30,444 bases of DNA from Chromatiales bacterium (GTDB lineage: Bacteria; Pseudomonadota; Gammaproteobacteria; UBA6429; Thiohalophilaceae): NCBI GenBank assembly GCA_027001895.1, contig JALTLP010000388.1:1-30444 (forward strand), written 5' to 3'. The translations under genes and the position numbers were made by a program. The stretch's first letter is position 1. Each line of letters begins with the position of its first letter. Below, piece after piece: positions 23,101 to 29,571 of this stretch. Below the pieces are notes generated by a model. That model did not search any database and was not told the origin of the DNA. It saw only the letters and a list, made by a program, of their open reading frames with translations.

Positions 23101-24510
23101 TTACCGGGCACCACGACTAAAAAGCACAACCTCTACAGTTTGCAGTAAAATTAAAAAATCCAGAAACAGGCTGTGATTTTTTACGTAATATAAATCATAT
23201 TGTAGCTTTTCCAGCGAGTCTCTTTCTGAAGAACCATACGGATAAGACAACTGAGCCCAGCCGGTAATACCCGGTTTTATGCGATGCCGCTCACTGAAGT
23301 AAGGTATTTTATCACTTAATTCACCAACAAACTCGGGGCGCTCAGGTCGCGGGCCGACAAAACTCATGTCCCCTTTAAAGACATTAAATATTTGTGGCAG
23401 CTCATCTATACGAACCTTACGTATAAAGCTGCCTACTTTTGTAATTCTGCTGTCATTTTTTACTGCCCACTGAGCTTTACCATCTTTTTCAGCATCGGTA
23501 CGCATGCTACGAAACTTTAAGACCTGAAATGGCTTACCATCCTCACCAACTCTGACCTGGCGGTATAAGATTGGCTGACCAAAACCACTTTCAAGTATAA
23601 TAAAACCCGCCGTTATCGCCATTATTGGCCACGTCACTAACAGGAATAATCCACTGATTGTTACATCAAAGAAGCGTTTAATATTCTGCCGGGCTATCCC
23701 CTGCTGAAAACCATCTGAGTACAGCAAGTAACTGGGGTGTAAATGATCCAGTTTAATCTTACTGGTTTCTCGTTCAAAAAACTGTAAGACATCCACGATA
23801 TCAACACCACTCATTTTGCAGTCTAGCAATTCGGTCATCGGTAAAGTCTTACGCCGATCATTAATCGCTATTACAATCTCATCAATATCCTGATTGGCAC
23901 ACAGATCGAGTAATGAGGTATTAATATGTATAACCTTTTCTGAGTCGACCACATTTTTTTCGCCACGCACATGAATAAAACCAACAATGGTAAAACCCAC
24001 CTGATCACTTTTACGCCTTAATTCTGTTATAGATGCCGCACGTTCACCAGCCCCCAAAACCAGGATTCGTTTTTTAAATATTGAAGAACCACTGAAATAA
24101 ATAATATTACGAATAAGAGCAATGCCAATAAACGAAATTAACTCTGCTACAAGCAAGACACCCCGACCAACGAATAATGAAGGAAATATATAAAAAATAA
24201 GTGACAGCGCAACGGTTCCCAGAAAAAGAGCAGCCGATAAACGTAATAAAAAGCCTAAAATACCTTCACGCAGGCGAGCCTGATACAAACCAATTGATAT
24301 CATCGATAAAGACATGACTAGCGCATAAAGTAATGCACTTATAAGTGTTGAACTGAAATACTCAAAAAACTGATAGTGCTCGTGATGATAGAAGGTAAAG
24401 ATTATGTTTGCAGATGCCGATATCGACAAACACATTATGATAAATTCGCCAATCCCTAACAGAATAAAAGGTATCCGCACATAATGCTTAAATATCCGAA
24501 TTGAATCCAT
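23101..24510 (-). CDS. Initiating sugar-phosphate transferase, PEP-CTERM/XrtA-type (TIGR03013-like)
   Basis: A 469-residue polyprenyl-phosphate sugar transferase. The N-terminal half has about five membrane segments and a Rossmann-like central part (KKRILVLGAGERAASI, about residue 150). The C-terminal catalytic part (about 278-469) has KRFFDVTISGLFLLVTWPIM, then LKFRSMRTDAEKDG, RKVRIDELPQIFNVFKGDMS and FVGPRPERPEF, and ends LFSRGAR. The opening IRIFKHYVRIPFILLGIGE and this ending match the XrtA-associated family. It would load the first sugar phosphate onto undecaprenyl phosphate. GGGGCAGGC lies before the ATG. It heads the leftward arm and is divergent from the UDP-sugar dehydrogenase gene. 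No exosortase gene is in view. Confidence 0.9.
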   Translation of the reverse strand: MDSIRIFKHYVRIPFILLGIGEFIIMCLSISASANIIFTFYHHEHYQFFEYFSSTLISALLYALVMSLSMISIGLYQARLREGILGFLLRLSAALFLGTVALSLIFYIFPSLFVGRGVLLVAELISFIGIALIRNIIYFSGSSIFKKRILVLGAGERAASITELRRKSDQVGFTIVGFIHVRGEKNVVDSEKVIHINTSLLDLCANQDIDEIVIAINDRRKTLPMTELLDCKMSGVDIVDVLQFFERETSKIKLDHLHPSYLLYSDGFQQGIARQNIKRFFDVTISGLFLLVTWPIMAITAGFIILESGFGQPILYRQVRVGEDGKPFQVLKFRSMRTDAEKDGKAQWAVKNDSRITKVGSFIRKVRIDELPQIFNVFKGDMSFVGPRPERPEFVGELSDKIPYFSERHRIKPGITGWAQLSYPYGSSERDSLEKLQYDLYYVKNHSLFLDFLILLQTVEVVLFSRGAR

Positions 24511-24549
24511 GCCTGCCCCTGGTCGTGACCCTTAATTGCTCGTGTAACA

Positions 24550-24585
24550 CCTGAGTTAACCCCTGTGTTAACCCCCGTGTTATTC
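24550..24585. repeat. Three tandem 12-bp repeats upstream of the sugar transferase gene
   Basis: Units read CCTGAGTTAACC, CCTGTGTTAACC and CCCGTGTTATTC head to tail, with a further degenerate copy (CTCGTGTAACAC) just before. The first two contain the palindrome GTTAAC. They lie 40 bases before the sugar transferase ATG, inside the divergent gap, where they could bind a regulator in phase (12-bp period). Confidence 0.55.
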
Positions 24586-24640
24586 GCTAATATCTTGATT
24601 TATCTATGTTAGAATTCGCACAGTATATACAATATAGCCA

Positions 24641-24676
24641 ACACAATATTTTATATTGTGTAATATTTTATAAAAT
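24641..24676. promoter_or_regulatory. Two adjacent dyads in the divergent glycan-locus gap
   Basis: A perfect 9-bp inverted repeat ACACAATAT-TTT-ATATTGTGT spans 24641-24661. Four bases later comes a perfect 12-bp palindrome ATTTTATAAAAT. Both sit midway between divergent genes, consistent with operator or promoter elements. No clear -35/-10 pair could be assigned by eye. The rest of the 282-base gap shows nothing else recognisable apart from the tandem repeats. Confidence 0.42.
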
Positions 24677-24792
24677 TTCAGTGAATTTTAGTTTATGATT
24701 ATAACACTACTACAGTATACGTGATTTTGCTTAATAATATCAATACCTTAGAAACCCTGTTCAAATAACCTTAACTGGCTGAGGAGTCATAC

Positions 24793-26067
24793 GTGCACAC
24801 AATTGAAAATACAAAAATTGCCATTATCGGGCTTGGCTATGTTGGCCTTCCACTTGCGGCAGAATTTGGTAAAAATATCGAAACCATCGGCTTCGATGTA
24901 AATGAGCCACGTATACAGGAATTACGTTCTGGTAAAGATTCTACACTGGAAACCAGTGATGAAGAACTCGCCGCTGCTGTAAAACTGAAATATACAACTA
25001 AAATCAATGATCTTAAAGATTATAATGTCTACATCATCACTGTTCCTACTCCAATCGACGACTATAAGCTTCCAGATTTATCACCACTAATCAGTGCGTC
25101 CGGCATGGTGGGTAAAGTTCTGTCCAAAGGTGATGTTGTTATTTACGAATCAACTGTCTACCCCGGTGCAACAGAAGATGATTGCATCCCGGTAATAGAA
25201 AAAGAATCCGGCCTTACTTTCAATAAAGACTTTTATGCCGGTTACAGTCCTGAGCGTATCAACCCAGGTGACAAAGAACACCGGGTTACAAATATTTTAA
25301 AAGTAACATCCGGCTCAACACCAGAAATTGCGGATTATGTTGATGCCTTATACAACACCATCATCACTGCAGGCACCCACAAAGCATCCAGCATAAAAGT
25401 TGCTGAAGCATCCAAGGTTATCGAAAATACCCAGCGTGACCTGAATATTGCACTTATTAATGAACTCGCTATTATCTTTAATCGTATGAATATCGACACA
25501 CTCGATGTTTTAGAAGCCGCCGGAACCAAGTGGAACTTCCTTAACTTCCGCCCCGGCCTGGTAGGAGGCCATTGTATCGGCGTTGACCCTTACTATTTAA
25601 CTCATAAAGCACAATCCGTTGGCTATTACCCCGAAGTTATCCTTGCTGGCCGACGTATTAACGATGGCATGGGTTCGTATATAACCGAACAGGTTATAAA
25701 AATGATGACTCAAAAACGAATTCATGTTGTCGATGCCAATATTCTAGTACTGGGTCTGGCATTTAAAGAAAATTGTCCTGATTTAAGAAACACACGTGTT
25801 GTTGATATTGTTGATGAATTTAAGTCCTACCACGCTAATGTCGATGTTTATGACCCCTGGGTTCATTCTGAAGCCTCTGAAGAAGAATACGGTATTTCAC
25901 TTGTACCTGAACTCAAAAAGAACAAGTACGATGCAATTATTCTGGCCGTTGCACACAAGGAATTTATCGAGCTGGGTGAAAAATTACGAGATTATGGCAA
26001 ACAAAGCCATATCTTGTTTGATGTAAAAAACGTACTACCAGCTGAAGCCTACGATGCTCGTTTGTAA
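24793..26067 (+). CDS. UDP-N-acetyl sugar 6-dehydrogenase, TviB/WbpA-like
   Basis: A 424-residue nucleotide-sugar dehydrogenase that oxidises C6 of a UDP-HexNAc to the uronic acid with two NAD+. The N-terminal Rossmann domain opens with IAIIGLGYVGLPLAAEFG. The substrate region has YESTVYPGATEDDCIPV and FYAGYSPERINPGD. The catalytic cysteine is Cys261 in GGHCIGVDPYYLTHKAQ. The C-terminal domain has LGLAFKENCPDLRNTRVVDIV. The phrase GVDPYYLTHKAQ is typical of the TviB/WbpA type rather than UDP-glucose dehydrogenase. The start codon is GTG, with GAGGAG six bases upstream. It heads the rightward arm, 56 bases before the carrier protein gene. Its HexNAc-uronate product would offer a carboxyl that could be amidated. 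Confidence 0.93.
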   Translation: MHTIENTKIAIIGLGYVGLPLAAEFGKNIETIGFDVNEPRIQELRSGKDSTLETSDEELAAAVKLKYTTKINDLKDYNVYIITVPTPIDDYKLPDLSPLISASGMVGKVLSKGDVVIYESTVYPGATEDDCIPVIEKESGLTFNKDFYAGYSPERINPGDKEHRVTNILKVTSGSTPEIADYVDALYNTIITAGTHKASSIKVAEASKVIENTQRDLNIALINELAIIFNRMNIDTLDVLEAAGTKWNFLNFRPGLVGGHCIGVDPYYLTHKAQSVGYYPEVILAGRRINDGMGSYITEQVIKMMTQKRIHVVDANILVLGLAFKENCPDLRNTRVVDIVDEFKSYHANVDVYDPWVHSEASEEEYGISLVPELKKNKYDAIILAVAHKEFIELGEKLRDYGKQSHILFDVKNVLPAEAYDARL

Positions 26068-26123
26068 TTTTTTTAAATATATAATCTTTGTAACTATAGT
26101 AGTTTATACACGCAGGAATCTTT

Positions 26124-26363
26124 ATGAGTAGTAAAAAAGTAAGAGAAATATTAGCGCAACATGGCCGTCTGGCGACCGACATCAACAGCATCAGTGATGA
26201 TGGTGACTTATACAACGCAGGTTTAACATCCCTCGCAACAGTCGGATTGATGTTGGCTCTTGAAGAAGAATTTGACATTGAGTTCCCTGATTCAATGCTT
26301 AGCAGGAAAACCTTCAGCAGTATAGAAGCCATCTCCGATGCTATCGAAGAATTACAGGAATAG
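26124..26363 (+). CDS. Carrier protein (partner of the amino acid:carrier-protein ligase)
   Basis: A 79-residue acyl-carrier-like protein with four predicted helices and acidic character. Ser36 in NAGLTSLATVGLM is the expected phosphopantetheine site; the usual DSL motif is replaced by TSL. The following LEEEFDIEFPDSMLSRKTF and SIEAISDAIEEL are typical of carrier helices II-IV. AGGA precedes the ATG. It stands two genes upstream of a class II synthetase-like ligase of the type shown to aminoacylate small stand-alone carrier proteins in Bradyrhizobium and Agrobacterium. I infer that it holds an aminoacyl thioester rather than a fatty acyl chain. Pairing in this organism is not proven. Confidence 0.9.
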   Translation: MSSKKVREILAQHGRLATDINSISDDGDLYNAGLTSLATVGLMLALEEEFDIEFPDSMLSRKTFSSIEAISDAIEELQE

Positions 26364-26400
26364 CTCTTTAACTATTATTTTAAAGTAAGGAATGTGCAAG

Positions 26401-27588
26401 ATGTCAGTTTCCAGCTTACAGGCAACAGAAGAATATAAAATATTAATAAACAAAATTCGCAAATGTGGACGCGATATAATCGCAAAACATGCCGATGATG
26501 TTGATAGTAAAGCAAGGTTCCCGACAGAATCAATTAATGCCTTAAAGGAACTCAAGCTACTCAGTGCCTATGTGCCCAAAAGCCTTGGTGGCATGGGTTT
26601 AAACATTGTTGAAATAGCTGAAATTTGCGAAATTCTTGGTCACTATTGCGGTTCGACCGCAATGATTTATTCAATGCATATGATACAGGTTGCATGTGTT
26701 ACCCATCATGCAAGTGAATCAGACTATTTTAAAAATTACCTTAAAAAACTGGTTGCAGAACAACGCCTGATGGCCTCCGCCACAACTGAAATCGGCGTCG
26801 GTGGTGATTTGCGTTCCAGCATTTGTGCTGTCGAAACAAAGGGCGATACCTTTAGCTTAACAAAAAAAGCACCTGTTATATCTTATGGCATTGATGCCGA
26901 TGACCTGATGATTACCGCACGACGAAATAATGATGCAGCAAAAAGTGATCAGGTACATGTACTACTGCACAAAGACCAGTATCAGCTGGAACAAATCTCT
27001 GGCTGGGATACCCTTGGATTCCGTGGTACCTGTAGTTCAGGTTTTATCGTAACCGCCTCCGGCAGTACCGATCAGATACTGCCGGTTCCTTTCGCCGATA
27101 TTCTCAGCCAGACCATGCATCCGTTTGCGCACACAACATGGGCTTCTTTATGGAGTGGCATTGCCTCAGATGCTGTTAATATTGCCCGAGCTGCTGTTAA
27201 AAAAGCTGCCCTGCAAAATATTGAAATGCCTCCAATATCAGCCATCCGCCTGGGTGAAGTGGACAGTGTATTACAAACCATGCGCAATAATATTAAAGTT
27301 GCAACACAGGAATACCTGCAACTGCTAAAAAATAATGACAGTAATGCGTTTACTAATTTTGGTTTCGGTATCCGGATTAACAATATAAAAATTGCCAGCT
27401 CGGAACTTATCGTCGATATCGTTGGTAAAGCCATGTTAATTGCCGGTATTTCAAGTTACCGCAACGATTCGCCAACCAGCTTAGGTCGCCATATCCGAGA
27501 CGCATACGGTACTGCACTCATGGTTAACAATGACCGCATCATGTTACACAACTCCACCTTGCTATTAATGCATAAAGAGGAAAGTTAA
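26401..27588 (+). CDS. Acyl-CoA-dehydrogenase-fold flavoprotein
   Basis: A 395-residue protein with the acyl-CoA dehydrogenase fold. The N-terminal helical domain includes LKLLSAYVPKSLGGMGL. The middle beta domain includes MASATTEIGVGGDL and GWDTLGFRGTCSSGF. The C-terminal helical domain follows. The end, where medium-chain enzymes carry the catalytic Glu in YEGT, reads RDAYGTALMVNNDRIMLHN here, without that Glu. It may place its base elsewhere, or act as an oxidase or monooxygenase-like enzyme. I start at MSVSSLQ, with AAGGA nine bases upstream; an ATG three codons earlier overlaps that site. It lies between the carrier protein and the ligase, so the substrate may be a carrier-bound aminoacyl group. 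Confidence 0.86.
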   Translation: MSVSSLQATEEYKILINKIRKCGRDIIAKHADDVDSKARFPTESINALKELKLLSAYVPKSLGGMGLNIVEIAEICEILGHYCGSTAMIYSMHMIQVACVTHHASESDYFKNYLKKLVAEQRLMASATTEIGVGGDLRSSICAVETKGDTFSLTKKAPVISYGIDADDLMITARRNNDAAKSDQVHVLLHKDQYQLEQISGWDTLGFRGTCSSGFIVTASGSTDQILPVPFADILSQTMHPFAHTTWASLWSGIASDAVNIARAAVKKAALQNIEMPPISAIRLGEVDSVLQTMRNNIKVATQEYLQLLKNNDSNAFTNFGFGIRINNIKIASSELIVDIVGKAMLIAGISSYRNDSPTSLGRHIRDAYGTALMVNNDRIMLHNSTLLLMHKEES

Positions 27589-27589
27589 T

Positions 27590-28519
27590 ATGTGTTTATC
27601 ACACGAAGTGCTTGATGATGCATATAAGAAATACCAGGTCGAGCTGGTCGAAGCTGGCCTTTTATTACCGTCGGGTGTTCAGGGGGTTTACGGACTCAGC
27701 GGTCGATTCGAAGCTATCATCGAAGCTTTTGAAAACTACGTAACCCTTGCCGGCCAGGATCTTAAGCCGGATGTTGTACGCTTTCCGCCTGTTATCAATC
27801 GCAATACTTACCTTGCAACGGATCATATCGAAACATTTCCGGACTTGATGGGCTCAGTCCACAGCTTTCACGGTAATGAAAAAGATCATATCCGCATGGT
27901 GCTAAAAAAACAGGACAAGCAGGACTGGACAGAAGAACTTGAAGCCACTGAAATGATGATGGTACCGGCTGCCTGTTACCCGCTTTACCCGACCGCAGCC
28001 AATACTGTATTACCGGAAGACGGTCGACTGGTCGACCTTCGTGCCTTTGTATTCCGACATGAACCTTCACCCGACCCGGCGCGAATGCAAATTTTTAGAC
28101 AACGTGAATACGTAAAACTTGGCACGCCCGAACAGGCTTTAAACCACCGAAACGACTGGCTTAAAAAAGCCGAAGAAATGCTACTGTCAGTGGGTCTTGC
28201 CGTTGAACCGGTTGTTGCTAACGACCCTTTCTTTGGTCGTGGTGGTCGTGTAATGGCGGCAACCCAAAAAGAACAGGAATTAAAATACGAAATCGTATGC
28301 CCGGTTGCATCAAAAGAAAAACTAACTGCCATTACATCAAGTAATTACCATCTCGATCACTTTGGCAGCGAGTTTAATATTAAAACTTCAGACGGAAAAA
28401 ATGCACATACCGCCTGTGTTGGTTTTGGCCTGGAAAGAATCGCCCTTGCCTTGTTTAAACGGCATGGCTTTGACCCTGACAAATGGCCTTTGGAAGTAAA
28501 ACAAATCCTGGACATATGA
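27590..28519 (+). CDS. Amino acid--[carrier protein] ligase (class II aaRS-like, atypical SerRS homologue)
   Basis: A 309-residue enzyme corresponding to the catalytic core of atypical zinc-containing seryl-tRNA synthetases, with no N-terminal tRNA-binding arm. It activates an amino acid with ATP and transfers it to the phosphopantetheine of a carrier protein (established for Bradyrhizobium and Agrobacterium homologues, which use Gly or Ala). Motif 2 is FRHEPSPDPARMQIFRQREYV; motif 3 is GFGLERIALALF. Likely zinc ligands are Cys129, Glu173 and Cys276. These agree closely with the Cys131/Glu176/Cys279 set I recall for the Bradyrhizobium enzyme. AGGAAAG precedes the ATG, one base after the flavoprotein stop. 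The stop overlaps the DUF1839 start. Amino acid specificity cannot be read. Confidence 0.92.
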   Translation: MCLSHEVLDDAYKKYQVELVEAGLLLPSGVQGVYGLSGRFEAIIEAFENYVTLAGQDLKPDVVRFPPVINRNTYLATDHIETFPDLMGSVHSFHGNEKDHIRMVLKKQDKQDWTEELEATEMMMVPAACYPLYPTAANTVLPEDGRLVDLRAFVFRHEPSPDPARMQIFRQREYVKLGTPEQALNHRNDWLKKAEEMLLSVGLAVEPVVANDPFFGRGGRVMAATQKEQELKYEIVCPVASKEKLTAITSSNYHLDHFGSEFNIKTSDGKNAHTACVGFGLERIALALFKRHGFDPDKWPLEVKQILDI

Positions 28520-29496
28520 TGCAGCAAATCTTAAGTCTCGATCCAGATAACTATTCACGGCACCAGATACATTCGCAGGAACGTGACTGGGCAGAAACCA
28601 ACTGCTATGTCGATATCTGGATAGAATTACTGCACTCACTCGGGTATGAACCAATAGCCGCCATGCCCTATACACTGGCGATAGATTTTGAAGGTGACCA
28701 GTGGACATTCTTTAAATTTCCACTTGCCGATCTCGATACACTTTACGGCATCGATGTTCAGGAACTTGCAATCTGGCAACCCCTTACTCAACATATTGAA
28801 CAACAGGTTAGCCTCGGTCGCCCGGTACTGGTAGAACTCGATTCCTTTTTTTTACCCGATACGGCAGGCACTGCCTATAAAATGGCGCATGTAAAATCGA
28901 CTGTTGCTATTAATGAAATTGATATTAAAGCACAGCACCTCGGTTATTTTCATGGCCAGGGTTACTACCATTTAAGCGGTGATGATTTTATCGATGTATT
29001 CCGCTTACGCGGTAAACCCGATCCGGCCGTTTTATCCCCTTATGTTGAAATTGCAAAACAACGCAACACCAGAAAATTATCAGCGAATGAAACAGTTAAA
29101 GCATCCATAGCCATTTTAAGAAAACAACTCTCGTTGCTACCAGATAAAAATCCATTTGATGCCTTTAAGATTAGATTTGAACAGGATTTAAAGTGGTTAA
29201 CACAACAGGATCTCGATGCATTCCATCAGTATTCGTTTGCCACTCTTCGCCAGTTTGGTGCCTGCTACGAACTTGCTGCCACTTATTTAAACTGGCTGAC
29301 TGAAAACGGTGAAGAACAACTGGTAAGTATTGCGCAACAAATTAAATCCATTTCAGAAACTGCCAAGGTATACCAGTTCCAGCTTGCTCGCATGATAAGT
29401 CGTGGCAAAGAACTGGATTTAAACCCCATAGATCAAATAGCCGAAACATGGTCAGTTTGTATGCAACAACTTAAAGAAAAATACTTAAACACTTAA
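28516..29496 (+). CDS. DUF1839 family protein, possible aminoacyl transferase
   Basis: A 326-residue cytoplasmic protein of the DUF1839 family, whose function is not established. The N-terminal part has NCYVDIWIELLHSLG (Cys30), GRPVLVELDSFFLPD (Asp109), AYKMAHVKSTVAINEID (His125) and GYYHLSGDDF. This order resembles BtrH, the cysteine acyltransferase that moves an aminoacyl chain from a carrier protein in butirosin synthesis; that comparison is my inference from motifs. Residues about 180-326 are helical. I start at the ATGATG that overlaps the ligase stop by four bases. A longer frame beginning 33 bases earlier lies inside the ligase and is less likely. Coupling to the ligase points to a role on its carrier-bound product. 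Confidence 0.8.
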   Translation: MMQQILSLDPDNYSRHQIHSQERDWAETNCYVDIWIELLHSLGYEPIAAMPYTLAIDFEGDQWTFFKFPLADLDTLYGIDVQELAIWQPLTQHIEQQVSLGRPVLVELDSFFLPDTAGTAYKMAHVKSTVAINEIDIKAQHLGYFHGQGYYHLSGDDFIDVFRLRGKPDPAVLSPYVEIAKQRNTRKLSANETVKASIAILRKQLSLLPDKNPFDAFKIRFEQDLKWLTQQDLDAFHQYSFATLRQFGACYELAATYLNWLTENGEEQLVSIAQQIKSISETAKVYQFQLARMISRGKELDLNPIDQIAETWSVCMQQLKEKYLNT

Positions 29497-29571
29497 AAAC
29501 TATAGAATAAAGCACCTTTATGGTATAGCTTTAACTTATCGCAGTTACTCATAACTTGATGTAGTTAAAAG

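Noticed and set aside
24550..24585. Tandem repeats considered as a CRISPR array
   Set aside because: Units are 12 bases and directly abutting, without spacers.
25964..26332. Minus-strand frame of 122 codons across the end of the dehydrogenase and the carrier protein
   Set aside because: It covers two well-supported plus-strand genes; its peptide has no recognisable features.
27072..27434. Minus-strand frame of 120 codons inside the flavoprotein gene
   Set aside because: Shadow of a conserved coding region in another frame.
29508..29533. Hairpin (TAAAGC-ACC ... GGT-ATA-GCTTTA) considered as a terminator between DUF1839 and the GH2 gene
   Set aside because: Stem is interrupted by a 3-base bulge and no T-run follows. 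The GH2 gene is more likely on the same transcript.
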